Source: GCA-2733415 sp964276095 | GTDB taxonomy: Bacteria > Bacteroidota > Bacteroidia > Flavobacteriales > Flavobacteriaceae | Length of the DNA stretch: 64,000 nucleotides | Reading direction: 5' to 3' | NCBI GenBank assembly: GCA_964276095.1 | Contig: CAXYDR010000003.1 | Coordinates: 1,240,001-1,304,000, forward strand | Part shown: positions 35,464 through 44,517 of the stretch, piece by piece | Layout of the letters: each line of letters opens with the position of its first letter | Numbering within the stretch: position 1 is the first letter of the stretch | Made by a program: the position numbers and the translations under genes | The notes under the pieces: generated by a model | Database searches by the model: none | The model's input: only the letters and a program-made list of their open reading frames with translations | Told to the model about the DNA's origin: nothing

Positions 35464-35521
35464 CAGTCTGAGAAAAAAATCTCAGGTGGTTTTAAACAAT
35501 TTATTAATCAGTAAATTACTT

Positions 35522-38281
35522 ATGAAAAAAACAATTTTGACACTATTGTTAAGTTTGGTGACCGTGTTATTTATGCACGCACAGCAAACAACAGTTAAAG
35601 GTCAAGTAATCGATGCCGATTCTACAGATCCCGTCACGGAAGTATCTGTAAGTATTAAAGGCGAAAAACTTTCTCAAACAACAGACGCAGAAGGGAAATT
35701 TAACTTTACTAGCAACTTACCTTTAGGGGAACAATCTTTGGTTGTAGGAAAAGAAGGTTATTTTACTAAAACTTTTACAATTATTATTGAAGAAGGTAAA
35801 GTAGTTGATCTTTCTACAATTATTTTAAACCAAGATTTTGGTGAATCAGATGATTTTACTATTTCTTTATCTGAAGATGAATTAGATGAAGACGAAAGTG
35901 TTTCTTCTAACACATCAGGACTTTTACAATCTTCAAAAGATGCTTTCGCAAGAGCTGCAGCTTTTGATTTTAGTGGAACATTCTTTAGAATTAGAGGTTT
36001 AGACTCTGAAAATGGTACCATGTTAATTAATGGTGTAAAAATGAACAAAGTCTTTAATGGTCGTCCACAATGGAGTGATTGGGGTGGTATTAATGATGTA
36101 ATGCGTAACCAAAATTATGTTGATGGTTCTAAAGCTAATGAGTATACCTTTGGAGGTGTTGGTGGAACGACTAACATTAGTATGAGAGCTTCTCAATATA
36201 GAAAAGGTTCTCGTATTTCTTATGCATCATCTAATAGAAGTTATACCAATAGAGTAATGGCAACCCATGCTACTGGTTTAATGGAAAACGGATGGTCGTT
36301 AGCATTTACTGCAGGAAGAAGATGGGCTGAAGAAGGATATGCTGATGGTACAGTATATGATGCAAATTCAGTTGCAGCTTCTGTTGAAAAGAAAATTAAT
36401 GACAAGCATAGTATTAATTTTACTTCTATTTATACACCAAACAGAAGAGGTAAATCTGCTGGGATGACACAAGAAGTGTTTGACTTAAAGGGTAAAAAAT
36501 ATAATTCATATTGGGGATACCAAGATGGAGAAAAAAGAAACTCTCGTATTAAAGAAATTGAAGAACCAATTTTAATGTTAAATCATTATTGGACAATTTC
36601 TGATAAAACAACCTTGAATACTAATGTTTCACATCAATTTGGGCATATAGGGAATAGTCGTATTGACTATAACGGAGCTAACCCTGATCCAACTTATTAT
36701 AAAAAACTACCAAGTTATTACTTAAGTAATGACCCACAGTATAATAATGAATCAGAGGCTTATGACAGACTTCAAAAGTTTTCAAATGATGGTCAAATAG
36801 ACTGGGGAGCTTTATATTTAGGAAATCAAAGCTCAACTAATCAAGGGTTTACAGACGCATTTATTTTGTATGAAGACAGGAATGACGATAAACAATGGTC
36901 ATTCAACTCTATATTGAATACAGAGTTAGCTGAGAACATAAATTTGGATGCAGCTGTTAATTATTCAACATTAAAATCTCATAATTACGCTAAAGTATTA
37001 GATTTATTAGGAGGTACAGGATATTTGGATGGTGATAAATTTCTATTTACAGATAGTAATATATCAACTCCTAACAGGTTGGTTTATGAAGGTGATACAT
37101 TTAAATACAATTACAACTTCTTATCAACTACTTATGATGGATTTGCTCAAGCGCAGTTCAAATACAGTAAAATTGATTTTTATGTAGGAGGTCAATATGG
37201 TAAAACTACTCATCAAAGAGAAGGGTTATATCAAAATGGAAATTTTGAAGACAACTCATTAGGAAAAGGAGTAGAATTAGATTTTACTAAACTAGGAGGG
37301 AAAGCAGGATTTACGTATAAAATTTCTGGAAAACATTTAATTGATGTAAATGGAGCGTACTTACAAGATGCACCAACATTAAGAAACAGTTATTCTAATT
37401 CAAGAGAGAATCATAATGTGGTAAATAATTTAACAGAAGTAAAAACTACATCTTTTGATGCAAGTTATATTTTCCGTTCGTCAATTTTAAAAACACGTTT
37501 AACAGGGTATTATTCTCAAATAGAAGACGCTACTGAAGTATCTTTTTTCTATACTGATGGATTAGCAGGGTTAACTGAATCACAAACATTTCTTCAAGAA
37601 TCATTAGATGGGATCGATAAACGTAATATTGGTATTGAATTTGGTGCTGAAGCTCAGGTAACTCCTACCATTAAGTTAAAAGGAGCATTAGCTTTAGGTG
37701 AAGCAGTATATACAAGTAATCCTAACGTAAACTTATCTTTTATAGGTACGAATGCATTAGGTTTTAATGAAGCCTTCAATGAAGCTTATGGTCAAGCTAG
37801 TTTAAAAGACTATAAAGTTGCGGGAGGTCCACAACGCGCTGCAAGTATTGGGTTTGAATATCGTGACCCTAAATACTGGTGGGTTGGAGCAACTGCAAAT
37901 TTCTTTTCTAATGCGTATTTAGACGTTTCTGCAATAACAAGAACACCTCGTTTTGCTTTAAGTGATGATGGTATTCAACTACCTAATTACGATCCAGCTG
38001 TTGCAAGAGAGTTGTTAAAGCAAGAAAAATTTGATGACTACATGTTAGTTAATCTTGTAGGTGGGAAATCATTTAAGTTTGGTAAAAAATACATTGGGTT
38101 TTTTGCTTCTATTAATAATGTATTTAACGAAACTTATAAAACTGGTGGATACGAGCAATCTAGAAGTGCTAATTACACTAACCTGTTAGAAGACAATTCT
38201 AGACCGAAAAGATTATTCGGGCCAAAATATTGGTTTGGTAGAGGGACTACTTATTACATGAATATGTATTTAAGATTCTAA
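35522..38281 (+). CDS. TonB-dependent outer-membrane receptor
   Basis: 919 residues. The ATG at 35522 is preferred because upstream in-frame codons lie over the promoter and the signal peptide (MKKTILTLLLSL, ending at MHAQ) begins here. Residues about 22-100 form a carboxypeptidase-regulatory-like beta-sandwich (VKGQVIDADSTDPV), followed by a plug domain (about 130-240) and a long 22-strand barrel ending in an aromatic residue (MNMYLRF). It imports a large substrate across the outer membrane using TonB energy. The neighbouring DUF5689 lipoprotein gene lies 69 bp downstream; no SusD is nearby, so a glycan substrate is not specifically indicated. Confidence 0.93.
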   Translation: MKKTILTLLLSLVTVLFMHAQQTTVKGQVIDADSTDPVTEVSVSIKGEKLSQTTDAEGKFNFTSNLPLGEQSLVVGKEGYFTKTFTIIIEEGKVVDLSTIILNQDFGESDDFTISLSEDELDEDESVSSNTSGLLQSSKDAFARAAAFDFSGTFFRIRGLDSENGTMLINGVKMNKVFNGRPQWSDWGGINDVMRNQNYVDGSKANEYTFGGVGGTTNISMRASQYRKGSRISYASSNRSYTNRVMATHATGLMENGWSLAFTAGRRWAEEGYADGTVYDANSVAASVEKKINDKHSINFTSIYTPNRRGKSAGMTQEVFDLKGKKYNSYWGYQDGEKRNSRIKEIEEPILMLNHYWTISDKTTLNTNVSHQFGHIGNSRIDYNGANPDPTYYKKLPSYYLSNDPQYNNESEAYDRLQKFSNDGQIDWGALYLGNQSSTNQGFTDAFILYEDRNDDKQWSFNSILNTELAENINLDAAVNYSTLKSHNYAKVLDLLGGTGYLDGDKFLFTDSNISTPNRLVYEGDTFKYNYNFLSTTYDGFAQAQFKYSKIDFYVGGQYGKTTHQREGLYQNGNFEDNSLGKGVELDFTKLGGKAGFTYKISGKHLIDVNGAYLQDAPTLRNSYSNSRENHNVVNNLTEVKTTSFDASYIFRSSILKTRLTGYYSQIEDATEVSFFYTDGLAGLTESQTFLQESLDGIDKRNIGIEFGAEAQVTPTIKLKGALALGEAVYTSNPNVNLSFIGTNALGFNEAFNEAYGQASLKDYKVAGGPQRAASIGFEYRDPKYWWVGATANFFSNAYLDVSAITRTPRFALSDDGIQLPNYDPAVARELLKQEKFDDYMLVNLVGGKSFKFGKKYIGFFASINNVFNETYKTGGYEQSRSANYTNLLEDNSRPKRLFGPKYWFGRGTTYYMNMYLRF

Positions 38282-38350
38282 AAAAGAATAAGTTAAAAGA
38301 AATGATGAAGCTTTTGTTTCGTCTTATTATAAAATATAAAAACAATTACA

Positions 38351-39709
38351 ATGAAAATAATTAATATAGTTAAAATAGTAGCAGTATTCCTTTTTGTAGG
38401 TGTATTTACTGCATGTGTTCAAGATGATGATTACTCAGTTCCTGTAGTAATTGAAACAGAACCAACAATTGGGGTAAACGGTCATGAATATACATTCGCT
38501 ACATTAATAGCAATGCATTCTGGGAACTTCAATAACTTGGTTGATTTGGATTTACAAGTTCCTGCTCCAATTGATACAAGTAACCCTACTGCACCAGCAC
38601 AATACAGTTATTTAGTAGGATATGTAATTTCTAATGATAGAACAGGAAACTTCTATAAATCAATTTATATTCAAGATGCAATAGAAAATCCAACTATCGG
38701 GTTTAAAATTGATGTTGATATGTATGATACTTACATTAATTACGAAGTAGGTAGAAAGGTATATGTTAAGTTAAATGGTTTAGGGTTTGATAAAGTTAAT
38801 GAAGTATATTCTATAGGAGCTTTAGACGGAACATCTTTAGTTAGAATTCCTGAATTAGATGTACCTAACCATGTATTACGTTCAACACAAGTAAGTGCTA
38901 TTGTTCCAACTCAAACGACAACTACAGCAATTAATGCAGGTAGTGTACCAGATGGAATATTAGTACAAATACCAAATATGCAAGTTCCTATTTCTGACTT
39001 AGGACTTTCTTATGCAAATTTAAACAATACATTTTCAGAAAACAGAACCTTAAAGAGTTGTGATGATGATGGTACTGTTATAATTAGAAATAGTGGGTTT
39101 GCTGATTTTAGAACAGTTCCAATGCCTTCAGGTAAAGGATTATTAACTGCTGTATTGAGTCAATATAACTCTGATAAGCAATTATACATTAGAGATACTA
39201 CTGATTTAGATTTCACAGGAAATAGATGTGATCCTTTATTTAGTGATGGATTTAACAGTTTATCTGCTTGGACAGTTTATGATGTTTTAGGTGCTCAAAC
39301 TTGGTCAATAGATACTTTTTCAGGTTCAGTTGCTAAAATGTCTGGATTTGCAAGTGGAGCTCAGGCTAATGAAGATTGGTTAATTTCACCAGCAATTGAT
39401 TTTACATCAGTAACAAATGCTAACTTCTCTTTTGATAATTTAAAAAGATTTGATGGGAATGATATAGAAGTATTTATGTCAACTGATTATTCTGGTTCTG
39501 GTGATCCTTATGCAGCAGGTGTTACATGGTCTCCATTATCTGCTATTTTAGATACAAATACAGGAAGTTGGTCTTCATGGACTAATTCTGGTGATATTGA
39601 TGTTTCAGCAGCCGCAGGAGGGAATTTGTATGTAGCGTTTAAATATACATCTGATACTTCAAATGCAGGTACTATAGAAATTGATAATGTAGTAGTTGAA
39701 GAGTTTTAG
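38351..39709 (+). CDS. DUF5689 and choice-of-anchor J domain surface lipoprotein
   Basis: 452 residues. Lipobox FTAC (Cys22) with a following acidic VQDDD, which suits surface export signals of Bacteroidota. The DUF5689 domain occupies about 45-290 (YLVGYVISNDRTGNFYKSIYIQD). The C-terminal part (about 295-452) is a jelly-roll of the choice-of-anchor J type: FSDGFNSLSAWTVYD, NEDWLISPAIDF and TSNAGTIEIDNVVVEEF. It is 69 bp after the TonB receptor and probably its partner. A 24-bp hairpin terminator ends the unit. Ligand unknown. Confidence 0.85.
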   Translation: MKIINIVKIVAVFLFVGVFTACVQDDDYSVPVVIETEPTIGVNGHEYTFATLIAMHSGNFNNLVDLDLQVPAPIDTSNPTAPAQYSYLVGYVISNDRTGNFYKSIYIQDAIENPTIGFKIDVDMYDTYINYEVGRKVYVKLNGLGFDKVNEVYSIGALDGTSLVRIPELDVPNHVLRSTQVSAIVPTQTTTTAINAGSVPDGILVQIPNMQVPISDLGLSYANLNNTFSENRTLKSCDDDGTVIIRNSGFADFRTVPMPSGKGLLTAVLSQYNSDKQLYIRDTTDLDFTGNRCDPLFSDGFNSLSAWTVYDVLGAQTWSIDTFSGSVAKMSGFASGAQANEDWLISPAIDFTSVTNANFSFDNLKRFDGNDIEVFMSTDYSGSGDPYAAGVTWSPLSAILDTNTGSWSSWTNSGDIDVSAAAGGNLYVAFKYTSDTSNAGTIEIDNVVVEEF

Positions 39710-39720
39710 ACTTTCAATTT

Positions 39721-39769
39721 AATACATAAAAAAAGCTCCTTCAATTTGAAGGAGCTTTTTTTATGTATT
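39721..39769. terminator. bidirectional terminator, 24-bp palindrome
   Basis: Two 24-nt perfect arms (39721-39744 and 39746-39769) with AGCTCCTTCAA in the core and A/T runs inside the stem. Lies between the DUF5689 gene and the convergent dprA. Confidence 0.92.
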
Positions 39770-39773
39770 AAAC

Positions 39774-40880
39774 TCAACCAATATATTCAAATTGTTTTCC
39801 AGGATGAGGACGGATAACTCCTTTTAATTCTAAACTCAATAATGTAGAAGAAATAGAATAGATAGGTAGTTGACAGGAAATAGCAATTGTATCTAAATCT
39901 ATTTTATCTTTTCCTTTTAGGTAGTTGACAATTTTTTCTTCAGTTTCATTTAACTCAATAAAAAGTTGCGGTTGTATAGTCTTAATTGCGCTGTTTTCTG
40001 TGTCCCAATTAAGCATGTATATAATATCTGCAGCAGATGTCACTAACTGTGCTCTTTGTAGCTTAATTAGATTATTGGTGCCTATGCTTAATTTATCTTC
40101 AGGTCTACCTGGCGTAGCAAAAACTTCTCTGTTATAGGAATTAGCAATATCTGCAGTAATTAAACTACCGCCTTTTTCGGCGCTTTCAATAACTAAGGTC
40201 GCTTCAGATAAACCTGCGATAACTCGGTTTCTTTTTATAAAATTTTCCCTGTCTGGATTAGAAGAGCTCCAAAACTCAGTAACAAAGCCACCATTATTTT
40301 CAACTTCATGTATGTGTTTTTTATGAACTTTAGGATAAATTTGATTCAATCCGTGAGCTAAGCATCCTATAGTTTGTAAATTGTTTTTTATAGCAGATTT
40401 ATGTGCGGTAATATCAGTTCCGTATGCAAATCCAGAAATTATTACCGGATTTAATACACTCAATTCCTCTATTATTTGTTCGCATAATATTTTTCCGTAA
40501 TTAGTAATATTTCGAGTACCTACAATGCTAATTGTTTTCTGCTGTTTTAAATTAATATTGCCACTGTGAAATAAAAGTATTGGTCCGTCAACACAGTTTT
40601 TTAATCGGTTTGGATATTCTTCTTCTTGAAAATACCAGTGTCCAATATTGTTTTTTTCTATGTAATTCAGTTCTTTTTCTGCATTAATTAATAGTGAAGA
40701 ATCTTGAAGTGATTTTGTGATGAAGCCTCCGATCCCGTTTATGGATTGTAGTATAGTTGACTTTTCTTTAAATATTTCTTCTGGTGATCCACAATGTTGC
40801 AGGAGTTTTTTAGCGGTAATATCACCAATTTTTGAAGCCTTTTGTAAAGCAAGTGTATATAGTAGTTGTTGTTGGTTCAT
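39774..40880 (-). CDS. dprA: DNA-processing protein DprA
   Basis: 368 residues. An N-terminal helix-hairpin-helix-like region (1-70, with INGIGGFITKSL) is followed by the Rossmann-like domain: SIVGTRNITNYG, VISGFAYGTDITAHKSAI, TIGCLAHGLNQIYPKVH, FIKRNRVIAGLSEATLVIESAEKGGSLITADIA. A C-terminal winged helix (about 300-368) ends the protein. Loads RecA onto incoming single-stranded DNA in natural transformation. Divergent from the SPOR protein; the shared terminator follows. Confidence 0.95.
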   Translation of the reverse strand: MNQQQLLYTLALQKASKIGDITAKKLLQHCGSPEEIFKEKSTILQSINGIGGFITKSLQDSSLLINAEKELNYIEKNNIGHWYFQEEEYPNRLKNCVDGPILLFHSGNINLKQQKTISIVGTRNITNYGKILCEQIIEELSVLNPVIISGFAYGTDITAHKSAIKNNLQTIGCLAHGLNQIYPKVHKKHIHEVENNGGFVTEFWSSSNPDRENFIKRNRVIAGLSEATLVIESAEKGGSLITADIANSYNREVFATPGRPEDKLSIGTNNLIKLQRAQLVTSAADIIYMLNWDTENSAIKTIQPQLFIELNETEEKIVNYLKGKDKIDLDTIAISCQLPIYSISSTLLSLELKGVIRPHPGKQFEYIG

Positions 40881-40949
40881 TTAATAGATTGGTTATCAGT
40901 TTAAAGTTACCGAAAATATCTGATTGTTAATAACTATTGTATAACCGAA

Positions 40950-40979
40950 TTGCTTCTTTTTTAAAAAAACGTAAATTTG
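40950..40979 (+). promoter_or_regulatory. promoter of the HU-CCDC81/SPOR gene
   Basis: TTG (40950-40952), 19-nt spacer, TAAATTTG (40972-40979). A textbook Bacteroidota promoter, 25 bp before the ATG at 41005. Confidence 0.75.
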
Positions 40980-41004
40980 TTCTACAACCAATCAATATTT
41001 TTCA

Positions 41005-41964
41005 ATGGCATTAACAAATTACATTAGCGATTTATTATACAGATATGAATGTGTTATTGTTCCAGAATTTGGAGCGTTTTTAACACAGAAACATAATGCC
41101 GTAATAGATACAACTACAAATGTATTTTTGCCGCCAAGAAAAGTGATTTCATTTAACGAACAGTTAAAACAAAACGATGGTTTATTAGCAAATCATATTG
41201 TAGGAGCTGATCAATGTTCATATGCAGAAGCTGTTGAAAAAATCACAGAGTATGTTACTGCAATAAAAGGAAAATTGGTAACTGGAGAAACAGTGTTGTT
41301 TTCGAAAACCGGAGATTTTTCATTAAATAAAGAAGGGAAATTACAGTTCTCCCCATTAGAAGAAGTTAATTATTTAACTACCGCCTTTGGTTTACAGTCA
41401 ACACATAAAACACCAGTATTACGTGAAGTTTATAAAGAGGTAGTTGCTGTTTTAGAAGAAAAAGCACCAATTGCATTTATACCAGAAACTAGAGTAAAGG
41501 CTAAAAGATCTTACTTAAAATATGCCGCAATTGCTGTAGTAGCCTTAGGGTTGTCTGGAGTTTTAGGAAACCAAGTGTATACTAATCAAATGGAGGAAGT
41601 AGTTTCTCACAATGATTTAAAAACTTTAGAAATTGAAAAAACAGCTTACCAAAGAGCTTCTTTTTTTGATGTGAGTCCAATTGAGGTTCCTGAAGTAACG
41701 TTTAATGTTGCTGTAGAAAAAAATCAAATAGGAAGTTATCATATTATTGCTGGCGCTTTCCGTTTTGAGGAAAATGCTGATAAGAAGATAGAACAATTAC
41801 AAGAAGCTGGATTTTCTGCTAGGAAAATAGGTCAAAATAAATATGGCTTACATCAAGTTGTTTATGCAAGTATTGTTGATAAAACAGAAGCCTTAAGTAC
41901 TTTAAGATCTATTAAGAAGTCACACAATTCTAGTGCTTGGTTATTAGTAAAAAAAATGAACTAA
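41005..41964 (+). CDS. HU-CCDC81 and SPOR domain membrane protein
   Basis: 319 residues. The N-terminus (YISDLLYRYECVIVPEFGAFLTQ, then NEQLKQNDGLLANHI) matches the bacterial CCDC81-like HU domain (1-130). A single membrane helix (about 170-190, AAIAVVALGLSGVLG) precedes a periplasmic linker and a C-terminal SPOR domain (about 243-319, GSYHIIAGAFRFEENADKKIEQL). SPOR domains bind denuded peptidoglycan at division sites; the cytoplasmic HU-like part suggests a link to DNA or to partner proteins. Divergent from dprA, with its own promoter. Confidence 0.9.
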   Translation: MALTNYISDLLYRYECVIVPEFGAFLTQKHNAVIDTTTNVFLPPRKVISFNEQLKQNDGLLANHIVGADQCSYAEAVEKITEYVTAIKGKLVTGETVLFSKTGDFSLNKEGKLQFSPLEEVNYLTTAFGLQSTHKTPVLREVYKEVVAVLEEKAPIAFIPETRVKAKRSYLKYAAIAVVALGLSGVLGNQVYTNQMEEVVSHNDLKTLEIEKTAYQRASFFDVSPIEVPEVTFNVAVEKNQIGSYHIIAGAFRFEENADKKIEQLQEAGFSARKIGQNKYGLHQVVYASIVDKTEALSTLRSIKKSHNSSAWLLVKKMN

Positions 41965-42078
41965 CCCACCAGTGGGACTGTTTATAAATTTACTTTTGAA
42001 TAATGGCTAATAGAAAATTTTGATTAAGAAACATTAGTTATTTTATTGAAAAAAAACCTTTAGAATAGTATTTCCTTT

Positions 42079-42086
42079 TACCTTTG
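42079..42086 (+). promoter_or_regulatory. -7 promoter element of the thioesterase gene
   Basis: TACCTTTG fits TAnnTTTG, 15 bp before the ATG at 42102; it also covers the alternative TTG start at 42084, arguing against that start. Confidence 0.55.
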
Positions 42087-42101
42087 CTGAAAAATTGCAA
42101 T

Positions 42102-42617
42102 ATGAAGGCAAAGCATCCTATAGATTCACTAACTACTGTTACTGATTTAGTATTACCAGGAGAAACAAATCCGTTAAATAATTTATTTGGAGGTGAGTTA
42201 CTAGCTCGTATGGACCGTGCAGCAAGTATTGCAGCTAGGAGACATTGCAGGCGTATTGTTGTAACTGCGTCAGTAAATCATGTTGCTTTTAATAAAGCGG
42301 TTCCAACAGGAAGTGTAGTAACTATTGAAGCAAAAGTATCAAGAGCATTTTCTAGTTCAATGGAAGTGTATATTGATGTTTGGATTGAAGATAGAGAATC
42401 TGGATTGCGTACTAAAGCAAATGAAGGTATTTATACTTTTGTTGCAGTAGATGAAACAGGAACACCGATTAAAGTCCCAGCAATTGATCCTCAAACCGAT
42501 TTAGAAAAAGAACGTTTTGAAGGAGCGTTACGCCGTAAACAATTGAGTTTAATTTTAGGTGGTAGGATGAAACCTACGGATGCCTTGGAATTAAAAGCTT
42601 TGTTTTTAGGAGAATAA
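42102..42617 (+). CDS. acyl-CoA thioesterase, hotdog fold
   Basis: 171 residues from 42102; a TTG in frame at 42084 is rejected because it lies within the promoter. One hotdog domain: LPGETNPLNNLFGGELLARMD carries the Asn and Gly/Glu active-site region, and VTASVNHVAFNKAVPTGSVV follows. Matches the YciA/acyl-CoA thioester hydrolase family, with an extra C-terminal helical tail (RKQLSLILGGRM). Hydrolyses fatty acyl-CoA; chain-length preference unknown. Single gene, followed by a hairpin terminator. Confidence 0.9.
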   Translation: MKAKHPIDSLTTVTDLVLPGETNPLNNLFGGELLARMDRAASIAARRHCRRIVVTASVNHVAFNKAVPTGSVVTIEAKVSRAFSSSMEVYIDVWIEDRESGLRTKANEGIYTFVAVDETGTPIKVPAIDPQTDLEKERFEGALRRKQLSLILGGRMKPTDALELKALFLGE

Positions 42618-42638
42618 AATTATAAATTAAATAACACG

Positions 42639-42673
42639 AAAAAGGGAGCCTGCAAATGTAGTTTCCTTTTTTT
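42639..42673 (+). terminator. intrinsic terminator of the thioesterase gene
   Basis: A 9-bp stem (AAAAAGGGA with TTTCCTTTTT, one G-T pair) and a T-run, 22 bp after the stop. Confidence 0.65.
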
Positions 42674-42701
42674 GTTTGAGCCTAAATGTTGTAAAAAACA
42701 A

Positions 42702-43274
42702 CTAGATATTAAAGTTGTATGTTTTATTTGGCGTAACACAGTAGTCTAGCGGAATATCACCTTCAAATGCATCAGTTATTAAATCCTCAGTAGCTTCAAA
42801 AAAAGAGACTCCAATTTTAATACAATCAGATGTGCATTTGTTTAACATATTGTCATAAAACCCTTTTCCATAGCCAACTCTATTTCCTTTTTCATCAAAA
42901 GCTAATAAAGGAATAAACACAACATCTAGTTTATTATTGGGTACTTCAATACCGTCTATTGGTTCAGGTATGTTGTATTCATTTTTCTTTATTCTAGTAT
43001 TATCAGTCAATAAGTAGTTAATCAATTCTAAGGTTTTAAAATTGCTTTTAGGCACTACTACTTCTTTGTCTTTAGCATGTAGAATGTGTAAAATATATTC
43101 TGTTTGAATCTCCTTTTGTTCCTCAATACTCAAAAACAAATGATAATATGTTTTATTCCAAACAGAAACTTTTAATAGCTGATTAGCTATTTGTAAACTC
43201 AACTCATCAATTTCTGATAGAGATAATTCGTTGCGTTTGGATTTGTATAATTTCCTAAGGTCCGTTTTTAGCAT
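42702..43274 (-). CDS. 5-formyltetrahydrofolate cyclo-ligase
   Basis: 190 residues, usual length. The N-terminus KTDLRKLYKSKRNELS supplies the ATP-contacting basic residues, and the signature GNRVGYGKGFYDNML is at about 130-145. Converts 5-formyl-THF to 5,10-methenyl-THF in an ATP-dependent reaction, returning folate to the active pool. Lies 91 bp downstream of tatA on the minus strand, beyond that gene's hairpin. Confidence 0.93.
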   Translation of the reverse strand: MLKTDLRKLYKSKRNELSLSEIDELSLQIANQLLKVSVWNKTYYHLFLSIEEQKEIQTEYILHILHAKDKEVVVPKSNFKTLELINYLLTDNTRIKKNEYNIPEPIDGIEVPNNKLDVVFIPLLAFDEKGNRVGYGKGFYDNMLNKCTSDCIKIGVSFFEATEDLITDAFEGDIPLDYCVTPNKTYNFNI

Positions 43275-43306
43275 TGATAATTAGTATTTAGATAGAGTGA
43301 TAAACA

Positions 43307-43338
43307 ATAAAACCTTCTGTTTTACGAGAAGGTTTTAT
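43307..43338 (-). terminator. hairpin terminator after tatA
   Basis: A 12-bp stem (43307-43318 with 43327-43338) with ACCTTCT/AGAAGGT in the core, followed on the minus strand by a short T-rich stretch (TTGTTT). Confidence 0.65.
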
Positions 43339-43365
43339 AATATTTAGAAGTTCTAAAGAGTAAAA

Positions 43366-43563
43366 TTAGTCTTTAGAATCGTTTACTTTTTTAGTTTCTT
43401 CTTCCTCTTCTTCTTTGGTTGCTTTTTTAAATTCTTTAATTCCGCCACCTAAGCCTTTCATTAACTCAGGAATTTTCTTTCCACCGAATAGTAGTAATAT
43501 AACCACCGCTATTATAATTATTTGTGGTGCACCTATTACTAAAGAGATTATTGTAGAGATCAT
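43366..43563 (-). CDS. tatA: twin-arginine translocase subunit TatA/TatE
   Basis: 65 residues. One N-terminal membrane helix (about 10-27) with the FGGKKIPELMKGLGGGIKEFKKA amphipathic region compressed as FGG-x-K-x-PEL, then a charged tail rich in Glu and Lys. This is the TatA/E pattern: it forms the protein-conducting part of the Tat export system for folded proteins. tatC and tatB are not adjacent. Divergent from the M23 peptidase gene at 43662. Confidence 0.93.
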   Translation of the reverse strand: MISTIISLVIGAPQIIIIAVVILLLFGGKKIPELMKGLGGGIKEFKKATKEEEEEETKKVNDSKD

Positions 43564-43646
43564 AATTTATATAAGTTTTGAATAACAAATTTACTAAGAA
43601 AAGTTGAAAACAAGTGTTTAAAAGTTAATTTTAGTGCTGCAAGGAT

Positions 43647-43654
43647 TATATTTG
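43647..43654 (+). promoter_or_regulatory. -7 promoter element of the M23 peptidase gene
   Basis: TATATTTG fits TAnnTTTG and ends 7 nt before the ATG at 43662, so the mRNA may be nearly leaderless. No TTG at normal spacing. Confidence 0.5.
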
Positions 43655-43661
43655 TACTATT

Positions 43662-44516
43662 ATGACGAGTAAAAAGCAAAAATTAAAGCAAAAATTACTA
43701 AGTAAATACCGTTTGGTGATTTTAAACGACAATACTTTTGAGGAAAAAATATCCTTTAATCTTACTCGTTTAAATGTTTTTGTAATCTCTGGTTTTTCTA
43801 TTATAGCATTAATTGCACTAACGACAGTTTTAATTGCGTTTACACCTTTACGAGAGTATATTCCAGGGTATTCCTCAACAAAATTAAGAAACAAAGCCTA
43901 CCAGCTTACTAATAAAGCTGATTCACTTCAGATTGCCTTGCAAATAAATAAAAAGCAATTAAATAGTATCCGTAAGGTGCTTACAGGCAATGTGTTTCCT
44001 TTAGATAGTGTGAATAAAACAAAAGAAAATATAACTAATGATGCTGCTTTTATTTCTATTCCAACTTCAGTTGAAGATTCATTGTTGCGGGAAAAAGTAG
44101 CAAGAGAGGACAAGTATAATTTATTAGATGGAGAGCAGCAAAAAGTGAATTTTGTATTGTTTCCTCCAGTAAAAGGGAGTATTTCTGAAGGATTTAAGCC
44201 AGAAGATAAACACTTTGCTGTAGACGTAGTTGTTGCTGTTGGAACTGCTGTGAAATCTGTTGCAGACGGAAGAGTTATTTTTGCAGAATGGACTGCAGAT
44301 ACAGGGTATGTAATTATAATTGAACATCCCAATAAATTATTATCGGTATATAAGCATAACTCCTCAATTAATAAGTCTCAAGGAGATTATGTAGAAACAG
44401 GGGAGGTTATTTCTTTCTCAGGAGCTACAGGTGAGTTAACTACAGGTCCGCATTTACATTTTGAACTTTGGAGTGATGGTCATGCCTTAGATCCTACTAA
44501 CTTTATCGCCTTTTAA
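43662..44516 (+). CDS. M23 family peptidoglycan endopeptidase, membrane-anchored
   Basis: 284 residues. A basic N-terminus, one membrane helix (about 38-60) and a short coiled segment (75-110) precede the LytM domain (165-284). All zinc ligands of an active enzyme are present: HFAVD (His184, Asp188), YKH (His232) and GPHLHFE (His264, His266). Cuts peptidoglycan cross-links or activates another hydrolase. The following GH3-family gene starts one base after its stop, so they are co-transcribed. Confidence 0.94.
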   Translation: MTSKKQKLKQKLLSKYRLVILNDNTFEEKISFNLTRLNVFVISGFSIIALIALTTVLIAFTPLREYIPGYSSTKLRNKAYQLTNKADSLQIALQINKKQLNSIRKVLTGNVFPLDSVNKTKENITNDAAFISIPTSVEDSLLREKVAREDKYNLLDGEQQKVNFVLFPPVKGSISEGFKPEDKHFAVDVVVAVGTAVKSVADGRVIFAEWTADTGYVIIIEHPNKLLSVYKHNSSINKSQGDYVETGEVISFSGATGELTTGPHLHFELWSDGHALDPTNFIAF

Positions 44517-44517
44517 C

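Noticed and set aside
35453..35521. N-terminal extension of the TonB receptor from a GTG at 35453
   Set aside because: That GTG lies in the -7 element, and the signal peptide begins at the ATG at 35522.
41965..41980. Short hairpin CCCACCAGTGGG after the SPOR gene as a terminator
   Set aside because: The stem is 5 bp with a 2-nt loop and no T-run follows.
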